Shown: positions 21,185 to 31,960, numbered from the stretch's first letter. The stretch: 64,000 nt of DNA from Riptortus pedestris (GCA_019009955.1 CM032228.1:67330001-67394000); one strand, 5' to 3'. Numbers and translations are program-made. Notes: generated by a model from the sequence alone, not told the origin.

Positions 21185-21800
21185 TCATTTTGAAAATTAA
21201 ATAAATTTCCTATAAATGTTGCAATATAGATGTTTTCTCTACCATGAATATCTCTATATGACTCCTAGTCATGTCATGTTAACAATAAGTTGTTACATCA
21301 TGAAGGACTTTATTATAAGCCTAAACACCAATTATTGAATGTAAGAGACCTTTATTATGTGAGAGGCATTCAAATGCGTTATGAGGTGACGGCATCAATT
21401 AACGTTTTACTTTCTTTTCTCGTTAATTTTTATTTGATCAATACCATACTCGATATTTAACCGTTCCATGCAATTCTTACGTTCATAGACGATAATGGTT
21501 AAAATCGGTCCAAGAATAAAAGGGCTTTAGGGTTAGGGGATTCGAAATTTCTAAATACGTACTTATTTTAATGAGTCAGATCGTAAAACTAGAGCAAATG
21601 TTGTTTGACTATTAATGGTCAAAATTTGTTGTTCTATGCAATTTTTTGAAATTCAGGTATTAACCGAGTTATTCGTAATTTCATGTTTTCAGCCGTCAGG
21701 AAGTCACCAACATTCTACTCATTGGTTTGGTGTATTATACTATAACTTGGGAAATCTGTTTAGTTTAAGGAGTTTCTGACTGTCTGACGTTTTTAATAAC
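21185..21800 (+). mobile_element. Old HINE copy, forward, degenerate
   Basis: Blocks in the expected order but substituted: ATGTCATGTTAACAATAAG, AATACCATACTCGATATTTAAC, ATGGTTAAAATCGGTCC, AAATCTGTTTAGTTTAAGG, ending GTCTGACGTTTTT. Confidence 0.6.
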
Positions 21801-21980
21801 TATAGCCTACAGTAACATTATTTTTGTAAGAGTCGTGTCCTGCATTTGATTCGATTGATATGAAAGTATCATGTCGCAACTGTAGCATTTCCCCAACAAC
21901 TTCAGACTCCTCGTTGAATGTGGGTTATCAGTCTAGCCCCCCTGGCAGAAATGGAAATGCTAAGCAAGAGGAATGCAGAC

Positions 21981-21990
21981 TGACTCTCTC

Positions 21991-22048
<58 letters not shown>

Positions 22049-22076
22049 CTCTCTCCCCCTCTTTTTCTCTCTCTCA
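21981..22076. repeat. (CT)n microsatellite
   Basis: About 95 bp of nearly pure CT/TC. Both open frames over it (SLSLSL and RERERE) are artefacts of the repeat. Confidence 0.95.
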
Positions 22077-22084
22077 CTCCATTC

Positions 22085-22430
22085 ATCTGGTGACGGCTTC
22101 CTTATCAACTGAATAGGGCGGGGGGGGGGGCAAGTTCCCCGGCCCACAATTGGAGTTATTCGAGCTCTCTGCCTCGACAATAGCTGTCCAATAGGACGGA
22201 CAAATCGATCCTTCTACCTTGGCTGTATTTATTCTTATGAATAGATCTCTCGTCAGGGCCTCGCCACTCTCCTGGAATAACAACTCCCTTCGTCCTCTTC
22301 TCACGTCGGATTCTGCTCCACATCTATATATCACCGAGGGCTCTATAGCTCTGGAAAATATTGTTGAACGCCGAGCACTTTATCAAGAGCCAAGTTGGAT
22401 TGACATCTATAAGAGACCGTAAGACCCCTG
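22085..22430. other. GC-richer unique block, not assigned
   Basis: A GC-richer island with overlapping open frames on both strands, none with a recognisable domain. It could be part of a host gene (UTR or exon) or a conserved element. A G-run lies near 22122. Confidence 0.3.
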
Positions 22431-22645
22431 CAAAGTCAGTCACAATAGTTCATTATTTCCTATTTTTTTATTAATTCATGGCAAAGCGAAACATTCTCTC
22501 GTATTTAATGCCTAGAAACCAGTTGAAACAAATTAATACTGTGTACAATACATCTACATAAAACTGAAATTTCCAATAATAATTATTATATTAATTCCAA
22601 GTTAGCCAACTGTCAAATATAATCTAGACTCCCATTCCTAAAAAT

Positions 22646-23420
22646 TCCGTCACGCAGGGCTGTGCAAAGTAAGCACTGGATAGTGATCTCATCACATCAT
22701 GTGTTCCCTATTTCTAAGTAAACAACCCAATAGCCAGATCATTACTGAAGGCAGAAAACGAAAAATGACGACTATCGCACTTAATATTTGTGTTACAATT
22801 TATGTAACACCAATTTTGTAGCATCAATATTTTAACATGATCGGTAGCGGGAAAAAATAATAAAAACTTAAAAATTTTGATTTCTTGAAATCCACATCGA
22901 ACCCCCACCCCTCCTATTCCAATTTACATTACGGGAATATAATCTTTTGTGTAGAATTAAAAGATTAAATAACGAGTGTGGTGTAGATCTAATATATACA
23001 TTTTCGGGTACTTAACGATTATCGGGAGACCACCCATTTAAAGATGATTATTTAACCATAATTTCCATTTGGCTTCCAGGTAACCGATTAGTACCGATAT
23101 TCATGTCAAAAACATGAAATGTTAATTCTTGACGTCATTACACAATTGTTTTTGCAGTAGTAAAAATATTCCGTATGTAAGCTTTGTATAACATGATTCA
23201 TGGTATATTGGCTTATTGTTCACGTCCGAAGACTAATAGTGAGGGTTTACTAAGGACTGAAGATTACAAAATGCAACATTTTTTATTAATATTTATAATA
23301 GTGAACAAATGTATATAATAGGATATATATAATAGGCTGTTTCCATCCGACTCCCAATAACGGATATATATAATTTTGAACGGACCTCATTTTCGTCATC
23401 TCCTAGGTAGGATCGATGGG
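22646..23420 (-). mobile_element. Old HINE copy, reverse, first part (split by a pogo MITE)
   Basis: Begins CCGTCACGCAGGGCTGTGC, continues with diverged core blocks (TGATCGGTAGCGGG, CCCACCCCTCCTATTCC), and reaches ATTTTGAACGGACCTCATT and TAGGTAGGATCGATGGG, where the MITE has inserted. The rest follows the MITE at 24097-24160 (TTTGAGAAAATATT, GATCACAACCTAAACAG, TTTCCTTAAAGGAAATT). Confidence 0.65.
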
Positions 23421-23422
23421 TA

Positions 23423-24094
23423 CAGTGGAGCGTCGATTATCCGAACGTCAATTATCGGAACGTTCGATTATCGGAACCAGTTTTTTTTTTTTTAAATGTG
23501 TAATTTTAATTAAACTGATCATTTAATTTACTTATTGGTATGTTATAATTATTGTTACTTTGAATAAAATTAAACTAAAATGAAATTATTTTTCTCAGAA
23601 CGTCTATAACGGAAGCCATCATTAATTCTCATTAAGTCTCAGAAACTGATTCGTTACACATTTGTATCTGGTTCAATGTGTGTTCAATGAAATTAGACGT
23701 TGAATAGCATTGGTTTACTTAGAACTGTATACACCTAATTTGTTCATTGCATTAGATTCTGTGAAACCCTTTCCGTTCATATAAATGGTTGTGGATAGCT
23801 TACTTTCAGTTTCAAACCGTTCTTTGTGAGGTGTCCACTGTATTTGTATTGTACATGTAGCTCAATTAGACAACTTATACATGTATGTATGTATTTCTTA
23901 ACACTCGTTTCTTCACTATGCTCATACATACTATGTTTAAATAAATAAACAAACTTGTTTTTTTTTACGAAGTTATTTTAGATCTACCTTTTCCTTATTA
24001 TTTATAAGAAAATAAATAAACACAAAATAAATACAAATTTTGATTATCCGAACCACCTCTGACAACATTAGTTCGGATAATCGACGCTCTACTG
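23423..24094. mobile_element. pogo/Tigger-type MITE
   Basis: Inverted termini CAGTGGAGCGTCGATTATCC (left) and CAGTAGAGCGTCGATTATCC (right, complement) with TA duplications at 23421-23422 and 24095-24096. About 672 bp with no transposase frame. Extra GATTATCCGAAC-like repeats lie just inside each end. CAGT... termini with TA targets are typical of pogo/Tigger elements. Confidence 0.9.
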
Positions 24095-24160
24095 TATTTG
24101 AGAAAATATTTCATGCATAAGATCACAACCTAAACAGTTGGTTTCCTTAAAGGAAATTAA

Positions 24161-25040
24161 ATCTACCTGGCACGGCAATCACTCTAATTAGTTCTAATGA
24201 GAATGATCAGCAATATATATGTTACTCCTTTTTTCTGAAGTTCCTTTTCTCTATTAATCAAAATTTCGTCAACAATTTCGAATATTTTCATTATTGACAG
24301 GAAATTTCGAAAAGAATGCACCGAAAGTAAATTTAAAGGAATCGTCTTTTCATGATGGAATCTTTTCTACGTCCCTTAATAAGTGGAAAGCCCAATGTTT
24401 GAGAAAGAGGTATCAAACAAATAAAACTGTGTTGGAAAATTTGTAGACTCCTCATTTAATGGCTAGACATTTCCTAATACCATTCTCTTTCTTTTGTGAT
24501 TAATTGACCCTAAGCCCAAGGTGCAGTAAGTACAATTATTGTACTTATAATGCTATTAATGTGCTTGATTTGCAATTTAGTTGAGATTTTTTAAGCTTCT
24601 ACATTATTATAAATCTCTCGTGACCCCAAATTCAGTTCTACAAAGGCATTTAATACATGATAACTTGATTGTAACTGGCTTTCACAATCAATTGACATGT
24701 CCACTTTAGTTCTGCATTAAATCCTTTAACCGAACTGTGTAATCCTCCCCTTTGTGTGGTCTCCACTTCAAATGGTCTAACGACCTCCATCTGTCAAATG
24801 TTGTAAACATTAACGCTGATGTAGTAAAAAATCAATTTAATGCGGAAGTTGTATTTAGATCGCAACAGGTTGGTTTTTAACATTGTTTATTTGAAATAAA
24901 TTGTAAGTTAAGAGCTGCGTATTCAACACTGATAGCAAATTGAATACTGTAACTGTAGAAAATAGGGGTTTAAGTGCGCTATTTTTTTTTCTGCTTTCGT
25001 AGACATTCTGCGACACTGGATGCCTTTGTAGCTACTTAAA
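24161..25040. other. AT-rich sequence, no supported gene
   Basis: Nothing recognised. It ends where HINE right-arm words (CACTCCTACTCATGTCATAT at about 25086) begin. Confidence 0.55.
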
Positions 25041-25136
25041 CAGGCTCCACACTTAAATTTCAGTTTTCAGCAATCAGTAAATCACCACTCCTACTCATGT
25101 CATATTAGCAATAAGCTGAAATGTTAAACTGTTTAT
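25041..25136 (+). repeat. HINE right-arm fragment, subfamily B
   Basis: TTTCAGTTTTCAGCAATCAG and CACTCCTACTCATGTCATAT, then AGCAATAAGCTG. It breaks off before the terminal hairpin. Confidence 0.65.
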
Positions 25137-25234
25137 TAGCAGATTTCTCTTGAGGTCGTACTCATGGCGCGATTTTCGAAATTTTTCTTCAAATTTCCAT
25201 CGATACAACCTAGTAGATGATGAAAGTGAGGTCC

Positions 25235-25293
<59 letters not shown>

Positions 25294-25520
25294 GCCTGCT
25301 ACCGCTCTAGCGGTCGCAATTTTGGTCTTATCGTTACCAAACTTGATATATAATCGTTTTATATTAAAAGAAAGATCAAGTTCGTTAAAGGCTGAAATCG
25401 GACTGGGGGAGGGGTTTAGAAGGGGGAGAATTTCAAAAATTCTTAATATCTCCGTTATTTTGCGTTGGATCGAAAAATTGAATAGAACCAATCTTATTGC
25501 ACATGTAATTTTCAATACAA
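25137..25520 (+). mobile_element. HINE copy, forward, right arm missing
   Basis: Left arm (AGCAGATTTCTCTTGAGGTC, ATGGCGCGATTTTCG), (TA)n at about 25239-25290, then the core up to CCAATCTTATTGCACATGTAA, where similarity stops. The three frames over this locus are microsatellite or shadow frames. Confidence 0.8.
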
Positions 25521-25569
25521 AACTACAAATACAATACTTGACATTGAACCATCACATGCGGAACTAATG

Positions 25570-25790
25570 ATTATTGAAGGTAATGGCCGAAATCGCACTG
25601 GGAAGAGGGCTGTCGATTTTCTCAATGGGAATTGAAAATTTGAAATATATTGTTGAAAATTTATTTTTCTAGAACTACTGTCTTAGATGTTTTGTCTGCT
25701 TCGAATATCAATCAATAATCAATAATCGAGTTATTTATTTTTCATTCCTTAGTAAACCCCCCCCCCATTACTATTTATCCGAATATCACT
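25570..25790 (+). repeat. Diverged HINE core/right-arm piece
   Basis: AATGGCCGAAATCGCACTGG and CATTCCTTAGTAAACCCC followed by CATTACTATTTATCC resemble core and B-arm words. It ends at the TTAA of the next element. Confidence 0.5.
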
Positions 25791-25794
25791 TTAA

Positions 25795-26833
25795 CCCTCC
25801 GTCGGGCGCGTGTATCTCTCAGATACACATTTCTAGAAAAATATTTGCCACACCTCCTAGCATAGAGTGGTGTTGTAGTGCTTCGAGTTATGTGTTTTAG
25901 AGAACTCCCCCTCAAGGTATGTTGTGTCACTGTGTTTAACGGAGTCGTGTGTTTCACCTGTCATTAAATTTTATCTCCTAGATACCACGCGCCCGATCTC
26001 GTAAGTTTTTTTGAAATCTGTATTTCATAAATATGTACATCAATTAAGTTTCTCTTTATTAAATGGAATCATATAAACCTATTATTCTATTATTTTGCTC
26101 AAACATGAGCTTTCAAAAGAACTTGTACAAGGATATATTGCACGACGCAGTGAGAATAGTAGACGTTTACCAACCGAACTAAGGACGAAACTTGAAGACT
26201 ACAGAGACTCATAAGACAATACATTGAACTCAAGTACAGAACAGCATAAAAAAAGTCCCTCCACTACAACGAACAAAGAAAATGATGTGAACCAAGCAAA
26301 ACTGAAAATAAATGTAGGTGTACTAATTACTTTTGTGAGATTTGCAAAAACAAAATTTGTTAACAACATAGTTCCATGCTTTGTCCTAATTGTAATGCAG
26401 CTCTGCAAAAGAAATAACAATTAAACTGGTATTTTTAAAATTTGTTGATGATTTTCATTAAATCTTATCTAAAAGTGATTTCGTGCTACTTATTTTTGAT
26501 TGAAGTTATATTAAGATATATTTTTATATTGTTCACAAACTGAAATGAAATATGTATAATAAAGGCATGTGCATTCCTCTTGATATTTGTGTTTTTTAAT
26601 TATATTTTAAAAATGATCGTCCACCGTTTCTTTATATTATAATACTTATCAATTTTAAAAATTATTTACTTCTTTCAAACAAATACTTCCTCTATTATGG
26701 TTTCTAATCACACGCTGAACATTTTAGTGCAAAATATATATTAAAAAACTGTATTTCCGTAAAAACGGTTCAGGATGATCTCTGAGATACACGCGCCCGA
26801 TGGCGGAATATTCTTGACGCGCCCGACCGAGGG
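25795..26833 (+). mobile_element. piggyBac-type element no. 2
   Basis: Flanked by TTAA (25791-25794, 26834-26837). Termini are CCCTCCGTCGGGCGCG and the complement of CGCGCCCGACCGAGGG. A hairpin-forming GTGTATCTCTCAGATACAC lies just inside the left end (about 25810-25828). Related copies sit at about 25972-25992 and 26774-26796. About 1,039 bp, holding a broken transposase gene. Confidence 0.88.
26107..26422 (+). pseudogene. piggyBac transposase C-terminal remnant
   Basis: The first segment reads ELSKELVQGYIARRSENSRR up to an in-frame stop at 26212, resembling the linker that precedes the C-terminal Cys-rich domain in piggyBac transposases. In another frame, after a frameshift, the domain itself follows: YFCEICKNKIC, an in-frame stop, then QHSSMLCPNCNAALQK. 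The CxxC...C..H...CxxC pattern fits the zinc-binding tail that recognises terminal repeats. The catalytic domain is missing. The 66- and 73-codon frames on either strand here are shadows of this remnant. Confidence 0.8.
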
Positions 26834-26837
26834 TTAA

Positions 26838-27030
26838 GTACCTTAATCATAAGTATCTTATATCTATCTTACATTTTAATTGCTGTATGCATAAGGGTTC
26901 GTAATAGGAGAGGAATAGAAATTCAGCGTTTAATTTTCCAGCACGAGGGTAATCTTCTTGGGTGGCGCAGCTCCTGATTGTTGAGTCATTTTTGACTCAA
27001 AACAAGACCAACGTTTTTTTTTGTTGTTAT
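26838..27030. other. Short spacer between two TTAA elements
   Basis: About 190 bp with no recognised content. Confidence 0.5.
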
Positions 27031-27370
27031 TTAACTCTGGACTGCCGATGTATATCAGCCTGAACACCATGCCTTGTAATAACAGAAGTCACTACCTCAC
27101 ACTTGCAGATGAAAACCTCTCGACCCGTCCTAACCTGCTCTAGTCAGTATCCTTTCAACCTAAAAAAAACTGAACAGTTAACTTCATTTTTTCCAAGAAT
27201 ATGAAGGATTTCAATAAACCCTGCTGGGTAAGAATGAAGCATGCTTGGCATAATGGCACTGTTAGTTCCCGTTCATGTGTCGAATGCTTGGCAAAAGAGC
27301 TATTGAATCTATATATGTCAAATTGCATGCTTGATTATTTCAGTATTTTGTTTTTGCTCATTTTAGAATA

Positions 27371-27544
27371 ATGGTTGAAGTAATTACTGAAGCAAAAAAG
27401 TTTTGGAGGGGTTATAACCAAATAAATGACGATATTAAAAATTGTGAAGTTATTGATGAAAAAGAAACAAATGATTTTTATTCTTACAATAATCGTATTT
27501 TGCGGCTTGGGCGATTTAGCGACGAATCAGTTAAGTTCCGATAA
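27371..27544 (+). pseudogene. Short unrecognised frame inside TTAA element no. 6
   Basis: ATG to stop, 57 residues, charged and AT-rich (MVEVITEAKKFWRGYNQIND ... LRLGRFSDESVKFR). No family match that I can name. Its position near the left end of a probable TTAA element suggests the start of that element's protein, but it could be an unrelated exon. Similarity does not obviously continue past the stop. Confidence 0.4.
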
Positions 27545-27711
27545 TCACTTTATTATATTAACTTAAGTATACTCATTTCTGATATTGTCCATAAATTATC
27601 TTCTCAAAGAAAAATTCTTAAACTCTCACTGTGTCCCCAACAACGCTGAAGAAACAGATGCCGAGGAGTACAACGATAGGGAGATATTACTAGTGATATA
27701 TAATTTATTAA

Positions 27712-28683
27712 CACTCCAGTAGTCGCGCCTAGCTTTGTTACAAAAGTAATCGCGCTGTATCTGTCAGATCGCATTTCAATCTCAGTAATAGTATAACCTT
27801 AAACTGCAACATTTGAAAGGAAATTAAAGTAAAATACTGTTACTTACGAATAAATTTATTTTATGACAAAAAATATTAATTAATTTAACAGATATGAGAG
27901 GAAACAAGTATAATATACATTTATAAAATATCAGTCTTTTATATTGACAAAGCAGGCTTTTTTCTTTGTAGATTCATTACTTTTCATTTTTCTGAGTTTA
28001 TGTTTCCGAATTAACTTGTCTTTCTTCAACTTTTTCTTCTTCAACTGTCTCCAGGTCTTCATCTCCTATTTCATATTCTTCACGAGGAAGAATGTGATGT
28101 ACACCACCACTTTCATCATCCACGTCTACCTCAAATAATACTCTATGAATTTCCTTCACATCTTCATCATTTGTAACATCATTAAAAATGCTTGGAAGAG
28201 ACATTTTGGTCTGGATCAATTAAAATTTAAAATTTAAAATCACAAGTACAAATTAATAAATTTTGTATTAATTTAAAACAAAAGTGGTCGCGCTGTATCT
28301 CACAGATCTTCTCCCTCCAGTTTAACAAAATGAATTTACTATCATTATTATTGCTAAAAAATGTTTTAATTTACTTAGTTAATTTCGTATTTAATTAACT
28401 TAGTTAGTGTTTTAATGTATTGTTTAGATCAATTTGCAATGAAGGAAAATAATTATAAAATAAACACAAATACTTACAGGAGAGGTCGCGCTGTATCTAG
28501 GAGATCGATCGTAATCTGACGACTCTATGTTAAATGCTTGAAGGTCTGCACTAGTCTGGCTAGGCTCGGCACCCCCTTCTAGCAAGATAGGAAGCACGGC
28601 ACCAGTCCCTTCGCAAAGGGTGTCTGGCAATAGAATATGAAAGCTATCAGCGATCTCACAGATCAGGCGCGACTACTGGAGTG
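27712..28683 (-). mobile_element. piggyBac-type element no. 3 (nested)
   Basis: Flanked by TTAA (27708-27711, 28684-28687). The inverted termini are perfect over CACTCCAGTAGTCGCGCCT. A motif CGCGCTGTATCT-nn-CAGATC recurs inside at about 27751-27771, 28289-28308 and 28487-28506, with an inverted copy at 28650-28667. It resembles the GTGTATCTCTCAGATACAC of element no. 2, so the two families look related. 972 bp, non-autonomous. Confidence 0.9.
27998..28219 (-). pseudogene. Acidic N-terminal-like frame in element no. 3
   Basis: A 73-residue minus-strand frame very rich in Asp/Glu (FEVDVDDESGG, REEYEIGDEDLETVEEEKVE). Acidic, low-complexity N-termini are common in piggyBac transposases, and it lies inside a TTAA element, so a transposase N-terminal leftover is plausible. 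No catalytic motif is present. The plus-strand frame over the same bases is a shadow. A further minus frame at 28424-28630 may be an upstream exon or chance. Confidence 0.4.
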
Positions 28684-28759
28684 TTAAAAACAATACTATA
28701 AGTAAAACGAAATTTTAGGAAGAAGCGATTTGATGGACGGTTGACGGAAAGAAAGAAAC

Positions 28760-29047
28760 AAGTAAAGAGAAAAACATTGATTCTGTAAATATAGGTCTTT
28801 CTGATAAAACTGACATAATAAAAGACCGATGTAAAACAATTACAAGAAAAGTTAGGAAGAAAAAAGTGGATGATTCACTTGATGAAGAAGGAGCGTTCAA
28901 TATTTCTGAAAACCCACAAAATAACAGGGATGCGGAATTACAAGAAGAAGTCATATTTCCAGAGCAAAAGTTATTTTTCGATAAAGAATTCCATAAATGG
29001 GGAACACACAAGTGTTCAAAACACTTGCAAAAAATATCATACATGTA
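28760..29047 (+). pseudogene. Unrecognised coding remnant in TTAA element no. 6
   Basis: One frame stays open for about 95 codons with a coherent hydrophilic composition (NIDSVNIGLSDKTDIIKDR ... DDSLDEEGAFNISENPQNN ... EFHKWGTHKCSKHLQKISYM) and then a stop. A diverged copy of its first part occurs at 31842-31925, and the copies differ partly by conservative changes, which suggests it was once coding. The family is unknown. The opposite-strand frame 28715-29062 is a shadow. Confidence 0.45.
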
Positions 29048-29376
29048 AGACCGTGTCCTCACTTTAACCTACAACCACTGAAGATCCACTTCAATCATTT
29101 TCATTATTTTTACTAGATGATATTTTAAATGAAATACTTCGCACATTCGTCAAGTGCAAAGTAAAAACTATATAAATACAAATTCTTTATAATCTTATAA
29201 ACCATTTTTTACATTAACATTCTTTTTATTTTTTTATTAAATTTTTGTTCTATATTTAAATAATATTGTCTATTTTCTTAATTGTATTTATGAAGTGTTA
29301 ATAATGTAAAAATATCATTAATTAAACAAAATACCTTAAAAAATGTTTTGCCTATGCATATTAATTAATTTATACT

Positions 29377-29594
29377 TCGGGGCTCAGGTTAGCCATGCGA
29401 GTTAAAGCGTTGACCTTTATCTCACATAGGAAACCTAGAGTGGCGAGTTCGATTCTCGCCTGGGCAAAGGAAATTATTTAGTGACGAAATTCATTAAATA
29501 ACACCCTGGCTAGAAAAGGGTGTTAACCTGTAGATAACCCGTCCCGATTAGCCTAAGTTGCAAAAAGTGGACGTTAATAAATAATAATAATAAG
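29377..29594 (+). mobile_element. tRNA-derived SINE
   Basis: Full family structure: GGGGCTCAGGTTAGCCATGC, B-box-like GTTCGATTC, TAACCTGTAGATAACCCGTC, and a tail of AAT repeats. A 7-bp duplication TTATACT (29370-29376, 29595-29601) flanks it. Confidence 0.9.
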
Positions 29595-29689
29595 TTATAC
29601 TGTTAAAAATGATTATTTTTGGTATGCGTCAAACTGACGGATGTTTGGCAAGATTGGGGTTAAAGTGAACGTTGGTAATCTAGGGTTAA

Positions 29690-30095
29690 ATATATACAGA
29701 ATATATTTTGTTGTTTTCATAGAATCTGTTAGGGCGTGGGGTAAGCTTTTGCGGTAATAATAGAAAATGTCGGCACCAAAATGTTTTGGCGGGAAGCTTT
29801 TAAAGGCGAGAATAAGAGAGAGCATTAGACTGAACCATTTTGTATTTCTATTGGAAAGATGAGGGGAAATAAAACAAATAACAATAATAATAAATTTGAG
29901 TTCTCCTAAGAATCAAGTATATTGAATTGATTAAAACTACATATAATACACGTTATAAATAGAGGTTGAGCAAGAAACAGAAAGAACTTAACTTTATAAA
30001 CTAATTTAGCGGCAATTTAAATATATACATAGAATGAGCGATAGGTCCTATATTGTGTGAATACTCATTTGATAATTTGCGCAAATAATGCTAGC
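29690..30095. other. AT-rich sequence, no supported gene
   Basis: Nothing recognised between the right end of TTAA element no. 6 and the GC-richer block. Confidence 0.5.
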
Positions 30096-30500
30096 ATTAT
30101 TAAAATAGGCACCTGCGGGAAACGAATACGTTCCTAGAAGTGGAGTCCTCCTCCGTTGCTATTTTCTGTGTTCCGTAGAAGATCCGACGTCCAGCCGTTT
30201 CGGCGATCAGCACAGGATGGCAGCTTTGTGGGAGATGAGAATCTGACTGTAACTCTATCACGGGTGAATTCCAACTGAGCGGTTATCTATGAAGCGGTTA
30301 TCTGTAGCGGAGGGAGGGGGCAAGGTCCCACTGGCCGTAGGAACGACCGCAGCGAGCGTCCAAGACCAACTGACCGTATCCTTGTAACTAGCCGATGCCT
30401 TCTAGAGCTGCAAAGTAGTTTCCGCTGTAGGCCACGGCCTTGATGATCTGCATATGTGTGGCGGGTTTGTGAACTCAGCGAGCGCGGGAGATTCAAATTG
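30096..30500 (-). other. GC-richer block with a short exon-like frame
   Basis: On the minus strand, ATATGCAG near 30450 is followed by an in-frame stretch IIKAVAYSGNYFAALEGIG and a TAG. The third positions are mostly G/C, unlike the surroundings, and a potential splice acceptor precedes it. The protein is not one I recognise. It may be a host exon fragment, a processed-gene relic or chance. Confidence 0.25.
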
Positions 30501-31215
30501 AAATGACGACTGAACAGAATCTATCTGTAATAATTTGCAAAACTTGAATTGACATTATTGCTGTATTTTGGCTGTAAACTTAATTGAACAATAAGACATT
30601 TTAAAAAAAAAAAATATTATTCTTTGAGAAGAGTATATTATTGTTATACTTCAATTGTTGTTATAGTTGAGTTTATTAGTAATTGAATCCAAGGGAATTT
30701 TCAGCTTGTATCCATTATTATTTTACAACTTGGAATAGGAATATCTAAAGTTTGGCAAGTACAAAGCAAAGTGCTTTCCGATGCGACAAGCGTTATGCTT
30801 GACAAGTTTTAGTTTGAGAGTGTTTGCCTTGGAAAGGAAAGTTATAAGTGAACGGAGATATTGTCTTTGCATATGGGTTCGCTTCTGACAGTTTTCTTCT
30901 TGCGACTCGTCTCCAGGGAGGGAACTCCTACACGCGAGAATATAGATGAGCCCCACCTTCTGTTTATTCCATTAGTTTTAATATTTTTTAGTGGTATACA
31001 TAACAATAAGCGATAATATACCTGATTTGTTACAACACAATTAAGCGTCAACATCACAAATGCACACAATTTCTAACGGAGCATGGACAGGCAGGACATT
31101 ATTTAACAAGATTTAAAATTCAGGGCAATGATAAATGCACTTGTGACTCACAGGCAACACAAAAGTTTTTACATAAACTTTATGATTGTTGAACATTTTA
31201 TCAAAATAGATCAAA
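30501..31215. other. AT-rich sequence, nothing recognised
   Basis: Open frames 30723-30956 and 30842-31069 (both minus) overlap each other and show no domain. No repeat boundary was seen. Confidence 0.5.
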
Positions 31216-31218
31216 TTT

Positions 31219-31311
31219 AATAATCTCAGGTAAGAAAAAACGCCTCGTTCCTTCACTATTCTAGAGAAGAATAGTGAAGGAACGAGGAGTGTTTTCTTAC
31301 CTGAGATAATA
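31219..31311. repeat. Near-perfect 90-bp palindrome (hairpin)
   Basis: The left arm, TAATCTCAGGTAAGAAAA then CCTCGTTCCTTCACTATTCT, is followed after a loop of about four bases (AGAG) by its complement. Arms are about 43 bp with about two mismatches near the middle. It has no terminal duplication or transposon signature. Confidence 0.85.
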
Positions 31312-31352
31312 ATTCCTTCACCATCCAGCACCTCAAAAATGGAAATTTAATA

Positions 31353-31490
31353 ATGAACATAATTTTAAAAGGAGGTAATTGGTCAAGACCACCTCATATA
31401 GTATTTAATAAATATAATAAAGTACTTAGATATGGATGTAGCAAAAATACATTAGAATATGAAGTCGATTGTGAGGAAGGAGAATTATAA
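31353..31490 (+). other. 45-codon open frame, unrecognised
   Basis: ATG to stop with plausible protein-like composition (MNIILKGGNWSRPPHIVFNK ... YGCSKNTLEYEVDCEEGEL). It is open upstream without stop to about 31309. It could be an exon or transposon fragment. No family is recognised and no homologue exists in the window. Confidence 0.25.
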
Positions 31491-31519
31491 TTCAATGTAC
31501 CTTACATAGACTCGCCAAT

Positions 31520-31690
31520 TAGCTTGTTTTGTATTTTTTCATTTAATTAATTTATTTTATTCGTAATTATCTTACTTATTTTAATATTTTATTTTATCTT
31601 TTTATTATTTCATTCTATTTTTATTTTATTTTATTTTTATTGTTATTATTTATTATTATTATTTTTTTATTATATTTGATTATATGGTTG
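31520..31690. repeat. Low-complexity (ATTTT/ATT)n tract
   Basis: Imperfect runs of TTTTAT, TTATTTT and TTATTA units. Confidence 0.9.
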
Positions 31691-31697
31691 ATCAACC

Positions 31698-31728
<31 letters not shown>

Positions 31729-31839
31729 AGTAAAATAAAAATGTATTTAAACATAATCATACATATAATATGTCCTGTTGCAATGGAACGTGTATTCAAA
31801 TAAATAACTAAGAAAAACTGATTTGTTAACATTTGAAAA

Positions 31840-31960
31840 AACATTGATTTTGTAAATGTAGGTCTTTCAGATAAAGCTGAAATAATAAAAGAGCGAACTA
31901 AAGCAATTACAAAAGAAAGTAGTATTACTACTTATTTTAATAGTTGTGTTTTTAAAAAGC
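31840..31960 (+). pseudogene. Diverged copy of the coding remnant at 28.8 kb
   Basis: About 80 bp closely resemble 28772-28850 and keep the same reading frame (NIDFVNVGLSDKAEIIKERT against NIDSVNIGLSDKTDIIKDR), then diverge (SSITTYFNSC). No TTAA terminus was found around it, so it is a truncated relic of the same unknown family. Confidence 0.5.

Larger units (their letters stand above)
27035..29685 (+). mobile_element. Probable TTAA element no. 6, carrying a nested TTAA element and a SINE
   Basis: The left end TTAA|CTCTGGACTGCCGATGT (27031 on) and the complement of the right end, TTAA|CCCTAGATTACCAACGT (29689 backwards), agree at every position except transitions. A hairpin CGTCAAACTGACG (29627-29639) lies inside the right end. 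Removing the nested TTAA element (27712-28683) and the SINE (29377-29594) leaves about 1.45 kb with AT-rich coding traces. I do not recognise a piggyBac domain in those traces, so assignment rests on termini and TTAA alone. Confidence 0.55.

Noticed and set aside
21860..22180. Ser/Leu-rich and Arg/Glu-rich frames
   Set aside because: Both strands of a (CT)n microsatellite.
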